Position numbers and translations under genes: made by a program. The notes under the pieces are model-generated. The model made no database searches, was not told the origin of the DNA, and worked only from the letters and a program-made list of their open reading frames with translations. Positions 9,092-18,336 of a stretch of 20,305 nt of DNA are shown here, one piece after another. The stretch is from Larix sibirica. Lineage: Eukaryota; Streptophyta; Pinopsida; Pinales; Pinaceae. Location of the stretch: positions 22,792 to 43,096 of the forward strand of contig NWUY0300006553.1 of assembly GCA_004151065.3 (NCBI GenBank), given 5' to 3'. Every line of letters begins with the position of its first letter. The first letter of the stretch is position 1.

Positions 9092-9540
9092 CAATCTTGA
9101 TTCTAATCCTTCTTCTACAGATCTGGTTGAATTCTCTTGTTAATTCTAAGCCTTCTTCTACAGATCTGGTTGAATTCTCTTGTTAATTCTAAGCCTTCTT
9201 CTACAGATCTGGTTGAATCCTCTTGTGAGTTTTCTCACATTAGGAGGATGAGGATGGGAGACCCTGATTATGGGGCGACATCATGGAGCCCCGGCCTGCA
9301 TGGCGTTAGGAATCTTAATTCTAATCCTTCTTCCACAGATCTGGTTGAATTCTCTTGTGAGTTTTCTCACATTAGGAGGATGAGGATGGGAGGCCCTGAT
9401 TATGGGGCGACATCAAGTGAGGCCCGTCCTGGCGTTAGGAATCTTAATTCTAATCCTTCTACAGATCTGGTTGAATTCTCTTGTGAGTTTTCTCACATTG
9501 GGAGGATGGGAGGCCCTGATTAGGGGGCGACATTAAGAAT
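9073..9540 (+). repeat. Compound tandem repeat: about 129-bp unit x3, containing a 43-bp unit x3
   Basis: A unit starting CCGTCCTGCATGGCGTTAG (9073) recurs at about 9291 and 9421. It runs through TCTACAGATCTGGTTGAA, TTTTCTCACATTAGGAGGAT and CCTGATTATGGGGCGACAT. The first copy is longer because a 43-bp inner unit (CTAAGCCTTCTTCTACAGAT onward) is itself triplicated at 9103-9145, 9146-9188 and 9189-9231. Outside the inner expansion the unit is near 129 bp, a multiple of three, and one frame stays open across the later copies (to 9523), encoding repeats with SNPSSTDLVE, CEFSHIRRMRMG and PDYGATS. The stop codon of the upstream gene (9089-9091) lies inside the first copy. Confidence 0.9.
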
Positions 9541-9543
9541 AAA
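9538..9543 (+). terminator. Candidate polyadenylation signal AATAAA
   Basis: AATAAA immediately follows the last 129-bp repeat, about 450 bp after the stop of the 281-codon gene. It would place the whole repeat in the 3' UTR. A cleavage site is not determinable from sequence. Confidence 0.35.
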
Positions 9544-9554
9544 GGGCTATAAAT

Positions 9555-10666
9555 AATGTTAAAATCCACACAATATGTCTTTTATAGGGATCATTGTCTT
9601 TAAAGCGAGGGTATCATTACGATGTTTTGTGTATCATGGATGGATCTCAAGGCCTTAGCCATAGTTGGGAGATAAATTTTGGTAATTAGATATTAAATGA
9701 AGAGTTTTAGGCTAATGGGTGATGATCAAAATCTTGAATTGCAACATACATCCTCTAAAAGTGATATTTTCCACATGAGCATCATAATGACACCATAATC
9801 CCTAGATTAGTCTTATAGGTCTTATGGGACATAAAAGATTCCTCAAACCACCACAAAATCCTATAGAAGGTACCTTTATCCTTGAGTGGGATATGGATAT
9901 CATTAGGAGGTTTTGCACACAAGAGATGGCACTTGGGCCTTTGGCTCAAAATTAAGTTTTTGTAATCTTAATCCCTAAATAGGCCTCAAACCACCACATA
10001 GACCTAGATCATTAGACTCTCGATGGGTTATGGGCGTCATTAAGAGATTTTGCATACTAGTATGGGTCTTGGGGGCTTAACCATGGTCACTGAATGAAAA
10101 CAAATGTCATAGGATAGAAAATGATCTTCTATGACATATAATCCATAAATGGCACCTTGAACCACCACTTAAAACCTCTATAGATGGATTCTTTGACCTC
10201 TGAATGAGATATGGGCACAATTACAAATTTTTTAATTTAGTGGATGGGACTTGAAACCTTGACCATGGTCATGGGAGAAAATAAAGTGTCTTAAGACATA
10301 AATGAACCCTTTAAGGCTCATGATCCATGAACATGTCCTTGAACCACTATAGAGGCCCTTTAGATAGGATGTTTATCATTTTCTTATAATATGGGTTCCA
10401 TTAGGAGGTTTTGTGCACCAAGGATGGGTATTGGGGTCTTGACCATGTTAAGAGGAAACAAACGGCCTTAAATCCTATATAAATATTTTAGGGATTATCC
10501 ATGAATGTGGCCTCAAGAAACCACATAGGCCTGCTAAAAGGTATAATATATGAGTGCGTATAAGAGGTTTTACATACTAGTGATGGATCTTGGGATCATG
10601 ACTATGGTTGAGTGAGGAAGAAAAGGGCCCATATGCCCCAAATGAAACTTCTAGAGCTCGTGGGAC
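9555..10666 (+). repeat. Degenerate ~180-bp tandem array, forward-oriented half
   Basis: A unit with landmarks GAGATATGGG, then ATTAGGAGGTTTTGTGCACC, GGATGGGTCTTGGG, TTGACCATGGTCATGGGAG, and AACCACCACATAGGCC repeats with strong drift. The GGTTTTGTGC-type anchor falls near 9625, 9911, 10048, 10228, 10409 and 10568. The regular spacings are 159 to 181 bp; one 286-bp gap contains a partly deleted unit and one spacing is 137 bp. No open frame is maintained, so it is a satellite-like or minisatellite-like array. The array starts about 12 bp after the candidate poly(A) signal. Confidence 0.8.
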
Positions 10667-12300
10667 AAAACTGAGCTTCTTACCATGGCTAAGACCTAGA
10701 GACCCATCCTTGATGCACAAAACCTCCTAGTGGCACCCATATCTCAATAAAAGGCCAAATATCCCCTCTAAAGGGCATATGTAGTGGTTTGAAAAGTCGT
10801 TCGTGGCTCATGAACATTAAATGCTTCATTTAAGACCTAAGAACCTTTTATTTTCTCCCATGACCATAGCAAAAGTCTCAAGGCCCATCCATTTTCTCTA
10901 AAAAAAATTAATGGTTACCATATCTCATTCAAAGGCCAAAGTAATTCACGATCCCTATAAGACTAATTGTGATTATATAACCTTTTTTGCTTCATTGACC
11001 ATGGTGAAGACCTCAAGACCCACGCCAAGTACATAAAAAATTATAATGATGCACATATCTGACCAAGAAAGCAATGATATAGGTTTGTATGGAGCTTTCG
11101 AGTTTATTTCAGTGGTCATGGCCCTAGAAGATCCATTTTGGTATAAAATCCCAAAAGCCATCTCTTGTGTGCAAAATGTCCTAATAGTACCCATATCCAA
11201 CTCGAGGACAAAGGGACTTTATAAAATGGTTTTGTGGTGGTTGGTACATATGTCATGTCCCATAAGACCTATAAGATTAATTTAAGGATGAAGGACTTTA
11301 TTTTCCTCCCCTAAACAAGTTAAGGCCTAATGGCCCATCCCTACCACTCAAAAACTTTTAATGACGCCCCTATACCACTTTTTTGCAAAAGATCCATTTT
11401 AGAGGACCCATGTTGTAGTTTAAAGCCTAAATCATGGCCTATTAGCCCAAAAATATTTATTTAGGATCTAATTCCTTAGATTTCTCCCTAAAGTGTGATT
11501 AAGGCCTTGTGATGCATCTCTAATGCACAAAAGATTGTAATGGTACCCACACCTTTCACGAAGGACAATGATGTCATGTAGAGGGCACGTTATGTGGTTT
11601 AGGGCATTATTTATGGTCCTTTATCCTTAAAGGCTTCATCAAGGACCCAAGGAACTGATTTTCCTCCCTTGATCGCAACCAAAGCCTTAAGCTACATCTC
11701 CCTGGTGCGCAAGACTTCGTAATGGTATCCACATTCCACCCGGAGGCCAAAGATCACCTCTAAAGGCCCCATGTTGTGGTTTTAGGTCATGTTCATGGTC
11801 AATAAGCCTTATAGATTAGTTTATAGTGTAAGGATCTTACTTTCCTCCCATGACTCCAATCAAGGCCTTGAAACCCATCCCATTATGCAAAAACTCTTAA
11901 TTATTCCCATATCCAACTCTTATGCCAAAGATCCACTTTAAAGGGTGTATGTTATGGTTCATGGCCTTGATCATTTCCCTTTACCTTAAGAATCCTATGT
12001 CAGGTTATAACTTCCTCGATTTCTTCGAAAACAGTGGTCCAAGACTTATCCCTAGTGCACAATACCTCGTATTGCCACCCATATCCCACTTTAAGGAAAA
12101 TGATCAACTATATAGTGCATGTTTTTCGTTTGAGTACTTGTTCATGGTCCTTAATCCCTAGATTATTCATATAGGACCTAAGAGCCTTATTTTCCTCCCA
12201 TGGACATTGTCAAGGCCTTGAAACCCATCCCTACTATCCATGGCATTATAGGAGCAAGCATAATCCACTTAGAGGCCAAAAATCCCCTTCAAAGGGCTCG
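10667..12300 (-). repeat. Degenerate ~180-bp tandem array, inverted half
   Basis: The same unit continues in reverse complement: CCATGGxxAAGACC, GACCCATCCTTGATGCACAA, AACCTCCTAGTGGCACCCAT, AAAGGCC, CCTCTAAAGGGC and GTGGTTT. The inverted anchor falls near 10715, 10900, 11031, 11171, 11348, 11525, 11707, 11886, 12056 and 12238. That is ten units, most spaced 170-185 bp and two of about 135 bp. The array is cut at 12300 by the LTR element. Together with the forward half this makes a large imperfect inverted repeat. Confidence 0.8.
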
Positions 12301-13635
12301 TGTAACGGCTTAGTTGATGCAAGAACTTAGCCAAACTTCTACCCGCACGTTGGGCAAGGAACCCACCCAAGTAGCTTGACTTGGGAGGCTGTCGAGCCAC
12401 ACGTTGGTTGAATACTTAGCCAAAAATATTCTAAGTGTTGGTCATCCAAGTGGGCATCGTTGGCAACAGGGGTGTTGGTTGGGTCGCGGTACCGAGGATG
12501 GGTAGCGTTCCCATGCCCAAAAAGCTCAGGACATGGCAAGTCTAGTGCAAGGACCAATTTGGTTATCATGCCGATTTGCATGTGGACCACTTGGGAGGAA
12601 GCCACAGCCCCCAAGTTGTGCGGACCATGGACGCATCGGTTTCCCCAAATCTAGGTTGGGCACGTGGATGGCTAAGGCACCTAGTTTGGAAAACGGGCGG
12701 ATCAGTTACAAAGTGGGAATACTCTTGTGTAGCATCGCATCAGCATGGGTAGATTGGTTACTAAGTGGACACACCCCATGGGCAAACCGGTTGCAAAGTA
12801 GGAAAACTTGCGGTTGACTCATTGTTCGCTTGTACCAGGCAATCGGTTGGTCACTCACATCTTGGGAACACTCTCCTAGAAGCTTGTTTATAAGTAGGCG
12901 ATGGGGTCAAGGCAAGAGAGGAATCAAGCAAGTGTTGGCAAGAGGAATCCCAAGGGCTCTGAATTCAGCATACTCAGGAAGGCTTGTGCGGGCCGTAGGA
13001 GGGGTGTGCCTTGCACCCTGGGTGAATTCTAGGTGCACTTGGGTAGATATGTGGCAAGGAGGCACTCGACTTGGAGGCCTCCTTGTGCAGCAACAAGAAA
13101 AAAGGCTTTCACGGGAAGGAGGTTCGGACAACAGCAGAATCGACAGTTATGTGATTTCCTATTAGACCTATGGTGAAGATGCAGGAAGGAAACTCAACAA
13201 GGGTTTTGGGAAGAAGGTCTAAATTTGATGGGGTTTCTAGAGGCACCCAATTGGGCACCTCCGCGGTGGATTTGGCCAGTTGGGAACCCACTTTTTCCAT
13301 GTAATGTTGTAATCTGAATTCTGCTAAGTATAAATATTTGGGCACGCCTAGTTGGGGTTGTTCCCACTATATTGTTGTTCTCTTGCGTATCTTGTACATT
13401 TATTGTTCATGCTTGTGGGATGGCTCAATGTTAAAATAGCTAAGTGTTGAATGGCGAAGTATAACATATCGTAAGCTAACGTAAGAGAAATGGTTAAGTA
13501 TAAGTTCCACAGGATTGATTAAGGCATAGTCTGTTGGTGGACCATCGAGCTAGTCTCACCCTCAATTGGTTGCCAGGTAGTGTCGCACATCCACTCGGGG
13601 GTCATTTTGACTAAACGTCGGGTTGGATCGTGACA
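12301..13635 (+). repeat. 5' LTR, about 1335 bp
   Basis: The right end is well fixed: CGTGACA ends at 13635, then GG, then the primer-binding site. The left end is inferred. TGTAACG at 12301 is the inverted match, with one mismatch, of the terminal CGTGACA, and it starts with the required TG. TGATGC at 12315 is an alternative, because the 180-bp array consensus could extend a few bases past 12301. A TATA box at 13329-13336 leaves roughly 300 bp for R and U5. The LTR is less AT-rich than its surroundings and contains partial internal repeats around GGTTACAAAGTGGGA and CGGTTGCAAAGTAGGA (12705-12805). Confidence 0.65.
13329..13336 (+). promoter_or_regulatory. LTR TATA box
   Basis: TATAAATA within the LTR, about 300 bp before its right end. 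This is a normal position for the U3 promoter of a plant LTR element with a long R-U5. Confidence 0.5.
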
Positions 13636-13637
13636 GG

Positions 13638-13649
13638 TGGTATCATAGC
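13638..13649 (+). other. Primer-binding site complementary to initiator Met tRNA
   Basis: TGGTATCATAGC begins two bases after the LTR end and matches the usual plant primer-binding site TGGTATCAGAGC (complement of the 3' end of initiator methionine tRNA) with one mismatch. Its position right after TGACA-GG fixes the LTR boundary and the orientation of the element. Confidence 0.8.
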
Positions 13650-14205
13650 TAGAGGAGCCTGTGGATAGCTCTTCACCACCCTTCTTGCGAAGAGGTGGTA
13701 TATCAAAGCTGTGTTGAGGTTGCAGATTGGATCTTCACCACTCTTTGTGTGAAAAGGTGGTGCCAGAAATTGGAATCTTGGTTTGTTTCCTTGGCTGGGG
13801 GCAGCAACTTGAATACTTCTCATAGAATTTCCATGAGGATTCAAGGGTTCATCCAGAACATCCGTGGGTGGCAAGAAAGTCACCTAGCAGGGTGCTGCAA
13901 GACTGACGAAGACATACGAAGGTAGAATTCAAGTGAAGTTTGGTTCGGTGGGCAGTTACAGTCATACTTGCGATGGTTGAGTTTTGTTATGGTTGGTTTG
14001 AACGGATCACGTGTGACAATACTTGAAGTAGAAGGTGCGTGTAGACAGGAAATTCCAAGGCACACAGACCTCTGTGTTGGCTGGAACACAGTGGTTGCGA
14101 AAGAATGATTGAAGCAACGACTCTTGCCAAGATCGGCAAGGAGACGTTGGTTAGACCCACGGACTAGCACTTGGTAAAGTGCAATAAATTTAGCTAAGTC
14201 CCAAG

Positions 14206-14925
14206 ATGGGAAAATGTGCCGCAAAGCATACGTTGGAGTCAGAATCAGATGTGGCCTCAGATGTGGAAGAATCCTTCCATGAGGAACATGAAGGTGGGTT
14301 GTTGCCAAAAATGCCTAAGGTGAAAACCAAGCTCATAGCACTTGAGAAGAGCATGGATGAGTTCTCTAAAGCTCTGTACAAGCATGGTGAGAAGTTTGTG
14401 ACCATGGGAAGTGATATGGAGAGAATGCAAAAGGATTTCAATGAAGGCAGCATTGAAGGCTCGGTTTGGACCTGGAAACCAAGGGTGGGTTGCCCGAAAT
14501 GAGCTCATGAATCTCGAACATGTGGGGAAATTCCAAGCCTACATCAAAGCCTATACGAGTGTAATGTTGGAAATAAAGGATATGAGTGAAGAGGGTCAAC
14601 TCTATCACTTCATGAAGGGGTTACAACCATGGGCGCAAGCGGACCTGCGACGCTAAGGTGTAATGACCCTTGTTGTAGTGATCTCGACGGCTAACAAGTT
14701 GTTGGACTACCGTGGGGATGCGAAAGATGAGTCCAAGGAAAATGAAGATGACATCGAGAAAGCTCTTGGAAGGTCAATATACTTGGAATGACTCAATGAA
14801 GGTCAATATACTTGGAATGACTCAATGAAGGTCGAATTGGAGTGGAAGAATAANCCCAGCTACTATATATGTGATAACAGTGCCCAATCAAGTCGTAAAA
14901 CCGGGAAAACCAACAAAACTTAGAG
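14206..14925 (+). pseudogene. Ty3/gypsy gag with internal deletion and frameshifts
   Basis: The N-terminal frame (14206 onward, MGKCAAKHTLES...) carries an acidic stretch and a helical segment ending MERMQKDFNEGS near 14450. The sequence then jumps, in another frame, to the retrotransposon gag core: ALKARFGPGNQGWVARNELM (from about 14453), MLEIKDMSEEGQLYHFMKGL and WAQADLRR (to 14656). The central capsid region that normally separates these parts, roughly a hundred or more residues, is missing, so a large deletion has joined them. After a stop at 14654-14656 similarity continues (ANKLLDYRGD) to about 14768. There a 29-bp tandem duplication (14769-14797 and 14798-14826) shifts the frame. A degraded zinc-knuckle-like segment (PSYYICDNS) follows to about 14925. 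The protein would have packaged element RNA; this copy cannot. Confidence 0.75.
14769..14826 (+). repeat. 29-bp perfect tandem duplication inside gag
   Basis: GAAGGTCAATATACTTGGAA plus nine more bases at 14769-14797 is repeated exactly at 14798-14826, and a third start (GAAGGTC) follows. Twenty-nine is not a multiple of three, so the duplication frameshifts the gag remnant. Confidence 0.95.
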
Positions 14926-15642
14926 CCGCACATTTCTCTTTCTCGGTGTATTCACTTAACCATTCACCATATAAGGTATTTTTCAGCAACTAAAACCTTA
15001 ATCTATTAACCTGGATGCATTAAATTATACATTGGGCCAAAAAGCACCAAAAAACCCCAAAAAAATCTCTTTGAGCCCTCAATACAAGATGATAAGGGAG
15101 AGAAAGAGCCTCTCATCCCTGTTGCAAAACTGATTCCAGACTTGCAAGCAGAGCTGCAAGGAGAACAAGTAGTACCTTGCAAACCCCACTAAGTTCATAT
15201 GCCTGATATCCATGCTAAATTGCAGAAATAACAAGGACTACCAACAAAGGAACCAAGAACTCCCCAAAAAGAGACAACATTTCCAGATTTGCAAGGGAAG
15301 GGTGTCTGAGAAGCCCAGATCTACTAGGAATGATCTGGTAAGTTGAAGGAGACCATCAACCTCCCAAGGATGGAGATCTGATCTGTCTATGCACTAAAAC
15401 CACTTTGGTAAGAGGATTCGTGAAAGCCTGTTTTGGAACAGTTTTGAATGTTTTTAAGTTTTAGCTTTTTTCTTGTTTTTGCTATCTTCATTAGTTGGGG
15501 AAAAGACACATTGACCACTAACTTTCCTTACAAATTCTTCAGAAAATGGATAAATCCTAACAAGTTGTTTGCATAGTAAAACAAAAAAAAAATACATAAT
15601 AATTGACCCGAGGAATTAGAAAACCATCCAAGGTTGGTTTTC
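14926..15642 (-). other. Probable LINE inter-ORF or degraded region, no coding frame
   Basis: This stretch lies beyond the 3' end of ORF1 of the minus-strand LINE, where ORF2 would be expected to begin. No reverse-transcriptase or endonuclease motif is recognisable on either strand and all frames are closed by frequent stops. It is most simply the LINE inter-ORF segment cut short by the truncated LTR element. The exact junction between the two elements cannot be placed. Confidence 0.4.
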
Positions 15643-17046
15643 CTACTTTTCCTTGCTAGATTTCCTTCCTTTTGTGAGAGGAAGAGATGGCTGTTGACTT
15701 TTCTTTACTAGCTCAACAAAGGCAATTCTATTATTTATGCTTGTTGTCTTCTCTTCAAAACTTCAGCATGGGAAAGAGATACCGAATTTTTTGCAGAAAT
15801 CCACACATCCTCGTCGTCCTTCTCTGCTTCCTCTGAGTTGGGCTCTGCCTCCTCAGATTTGCTCTCTGTTTCCCCTTCCTTCTCTTCTTCTTCATCCTCA
15901 ACTTCTTCATCCTCTGCTATTGCCTCTTCTTCCTCTTCTTCATCTTCAGTTGTTGCAACTTCCTCATCTAATTCTTCTTCTTTATCTTCCTCAGGAAATA
16001 CTTTCTCTGGCGTCACTTGAGGTTTTGCTGGACTCATCATTTTTCTTGAATTTATCTCTTCTTGTTTTTCCTCGTTGTTTCCCTTTGTCACTTCCTCTAA
16101 ATTTCCCAGAACTTTAAATCTGTTTTTGATCAGTTTGGGGGATTCCTCATGCAAAACCTATAAAAAATGTGATTCCTTACGCTGGGGGCTTTGACGCCTG
16201 CTCTGAACCTGCTTGAATCCATCCTGTTGATGAGAAGTGGCCTGCTGTTCTTTTTGAGATTTGCTTCGACATCTAGTATGAACCTACTCAAAACCAACCT
16301 ATTTTTTTGGCTGATTTGTTTGAGATTTAGGACAGTGTTTGGTGAAATGCCCATAGATATGACAATGGTTGCATAATGCATTTGAATGGAATTTGCTCAT
16401 AGTCAAGGAGTTGCCTATGACACCACCCCTCCAAGTTTATTTGTAATGCTTCCAGCAAACCCATCTCCAAATCAACTTCCACACAAATTCGTGCATAGGA
16501 GAAAAGGTTTCCTTCTGGTTCTGTTCTGTCAATTTATCTTCCTAACTTGTTTCCAATATCCCTAAGAGTACTGTTATCCCAAAAAATTAAGGGCAAAATT
16601 GGCAATCTAACCCACACAAGGACTGAAGTTATCTCAGTTAAAATCTAGAGACCGAGGAGCTAGATACATACCCTTAGAACCGGTGAAGTATGGTCCAGGA
16701 CTCCAGAATGAAAAATCAAATCCAGGGTTTCCTTATTCAAGAAGAGAAAAACAAAATACCCTCGACCTGAAGCAAAAAAAGATACCTGACTTTGTATTTG
16801 GGGAACTAATATTCTGTTATCCATGCTTCGGCAGCTCTAGGGCTAGGCTAGAGACCCGAGAAGTTCCCGATCAGAGATCTTTTAGACAATAAAAAGGTTT
16901 TTCTTCTTGGCTCGAGTAGAAAGCTCCAGCTGTGGGACTTCCTCTAGGCGTTTGACAAATCTCCGAAGGAAAGTCTGCGTTCTTATGGGCAGATTGAGGG
17001 CGCTAACGAGGGTCTTAAACGCTTCAATTTTTGAATCCTCTCTCAT
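15643..17046 (-). pseudogene. LINE ORF1 (DUF4283 domain, CCHC zinc knuckle, acidic tail), broken
   Basis: Reading the minus strand: an ATG at 17046 opens a basic helical N-terminal part (FLRRFVKRLEEVPQLELS) that stops at 16882. Similarity then continues through NFSGL, PSPRAAEAWITEY, GPYFTGSKGMYLAP and VWVRLPILPLIFWDN to YARICVEVDLEMG and LDYEQIPFK, the hallmark string of the DUF4283 RNA-binding domain in plant LINE ORF1. A CX2CX4HX4C zinc knuckle with all four ligands (CNHCHIYGHFTKHC) lies at 16373-16332. The C-terminal 140 codons (16154-15735) are highly acidic, with runs of Glu and Asp, and a basic end (KKSQQPS, KGRKSSKEK) finishes near 15643. At least two in-frame stops and several frameshifts separate these parts. 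The protein would bind element RNA; this copy is dead. Confidence 0.85.
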
Positions 17047-17300
17047 TGTTTGTAGATCTGAGAAATATTTCCGCCAAAGACCAACTGCTCTCCAGATATA
17101 CACCTGCACGAAAGGCGAAGACAGAGGCCTGGCATAAAACTGGAGCTGGGCGTGAGCAGATGCAGATCAATCTGCGAAGGCACTATTGCCTGCAGTCCGG
17201 CAAGGGATTGGACAGCTAATTCTGTTCTTGCAGGCTGGCATTAACAAAACTGGAGACTCCATGAACCTGCAATCCGGCCAGGGTTACCTGGCTTCAGCGA
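15643..17300 (-). mobile_element. LINE 5' region and ORF1, minus strand
   Basis: A minus-strand block running from an apparent 5' UTR (about 17300-17047), through a full-length but broken ORF1, to its stop near 15643. ORF2 is missing. The 5' leader contains two similar segments (about 17245-17275 and 17130-17160 sharing CCAGTTTT and ATGCCAG). The element lies downstream of exon 3 of the SirB-type gene and on the same strand, so it sits in that gene's intron if the gene is complete. Confidence 0.7.
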
Positions 17301-17797
17301 ACTCTTCATTCTATAATATTATGTGATATTTAATATGTAATTATTAATAACATTTTATGAATTGATTCTTATAACTCTTGCTGCTAATGTTAAGGCGCAA
17401 GACAGAGGGTATTTATCTGAAACCATTTTCTGTACAGCTATTCTCTTGTTGAACAATGAATATAGCATCATTCTTCCTTGTGATAATGAAAGTTATTTTT
17501 TCCCTCTGTAATGAATCTTTCTGTTAGTTTTTTGATATACTTTGTTTTCTTATTTCCATGGCATTATATGTCTGCATAATTGAGTCATCTGTAAACAAAT
17601 TGATATGCCCTGTTTCTGGGTATCTCCATAGTCTTGGTTAGGATTTTAGATCTTTGCTGCAACCTCTGTTTTGGCAGTGTGATCAGAGACAGATCATAAA
17701 CAGTATCCATACATCCAAATAACATATCGATCACATAATATCTACTGAAAATAAAGTGATAAAAATGGCAACATTAATATGGGCGACGGATTCTTGC
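17301..17797 (-). other. Part of intron 3 of the SirB-type gene
   Basis: The AT-rich stretch after the GC donor at 17797-17796 contains no further recognisable exon. It includes many T-rich tracts on the plus strand, and no sequence encoding the ELAEP-type continuation expected of this protein family was found. Confidence 0.45.
17796..17797 (-). other. GC splice donor of intron 3 (GC-AG type)
   Basis: After the codon for the last Met of EPAHM the minus strand reads ATG followed by GCAAGAATCC. Plant SirB proteins continue with a different residue here, and the next frame (ARIRRPY then stop) has no family resemblance. GCAAG is the usual form of the rare GC donor. The alternative is a mutated GT donor in a decaying gene. 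Confidence 0.6.
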
Positions 17798-18336
17798 CAT
17801 ATGGGCAGGTTCAACAATTGGGTGGCCCGTTTTCTTCTTATACATGTCCACAAATGCATCTGCAATTTTTCAAGACGGGCATCAGGTTTACGAGAATCTC
17901 AAAATCAAATGAAATAGCCAACACCCGCGAATAAAAAGGGCAAAAGGGTGAATTCCCAAACAACTCACCAAGCATACAATTGGACTCCTGGCGCCTCGAA
18001 CCGTGATCCACTATGATCACTCCATCGTGCTCTCTGAAACCCGATCCCTCTTTTCTACTGGTAGCAGAAATCTTCACTGTGCTCTGAAGGTCATTCATAG
18101 ACTTAAATTTAAGGCCTCTGGACCTTGGCCTCAGTTGGATAGATGGAGAAGACCTTTGTCCATCCAAAAGGAGTTCGGCATTAGACCGAATTTGTGCTCT
18201 CCTAGAGTTACTGTAAATTGGATAGGGTTAATACTTCCACCCATTTGCTGGAAAACAGAATTATTCCATCATAAAAGCCGAGTGAAACCAGACTTAGTAC
18301 TTACCAAGTTGGAGCATAAACAGAACTCAATAACAT
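17798..18336 (-). CDS. SIRB: Sirohydrochlorin ferrochelatase (SirB/CbiX family), plastid type, exons 1-3 only
   Basis: Minus strand. Proposed exons are 18336-18305 (ATG, ends CTTG before donor GTAAGT), 18210-17969 (acceptor TTTACAG, ends before donor GTGAGT) and 17859-17798 (acceptor AAATTGCAG). All three join in frame to 112 codons. Residues 1 to about 70 are rich in Ser and Arg with few acidic residues, like a chloroplast transit peptide. HDGVIIVDHGSRRQESNCML follows, with the catalytic-type His of the HGSR motif, and exon 3 gives FVDMYKKKTGHPIVEPAHM. These are the opening conserved blocks of plant SirB, which inserts ferrous iron into sirohydrochlorin to make siroheme for nitrite and sulfite reductases in plastids. 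The second conserved His region and the C-terminal iron-sulfur region are not in the window. Exon 1 is inferred from splice sites and frame. Exons 2 and 3 are well supported. Confidence 0.8.

Larger units (their letters stand above)
12301..14925 (+). mobile_element. Truncated Ty3/gypsy LTR retrotransposon (5' LTR, PBS, gag)
   Basis: A long LTR is followed two bases later by a primer-binding site and then a gag remnant in the same orientation. Protease, reverse transcriptase, integrase and a 3' LTR are absent, and coding similarity fades by about 14,925, where the minus-strand LINE territory begins. It inserted into, or at the edge of, the 180-bp array. The bases before the LTR (GCTCG, 12296-12300) would be one target-site copy, but the other end is gone. 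Confidence 0.75.

Noticed and set aside
9555-12300. CRISPR-like array
   Set aside because: The units are degenerate throughout, lack the short identical repeat and unique spacer pattern, reverse orientation midway, and sit in a plant genome.
12339-13165. Several ORFs of 64-111 codons within the LTR
   Set aside because: The LTR is less AT-rich, so random frames are longer. None carries a family motif and they lie in U3.
13880-14308. 142-codon minus-strand ORF across the LTR element leader
   Set aside because: It overlaps the gag start on the opposite strand and shows low-complexity His, Pro and Arg content without any recognised motif.
14854-14854. Ambiguous base considered as an assembly gap at the gag/LINE junction
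   Set aside because: The gag frame reads through the N into a zinc-knuckle-like segment without a jump, so it is probably just an uncertain base.
15737-16117. Plus-strand ORF rich in Leu, Ser and Pro opposite the acidic ORF1 segment
   Set aside because: It is the antisense of Glu/Asp codon runs. The minus strand carries a zinc knuckle and DUF4283 motifs, so the plus frame is a shadow.
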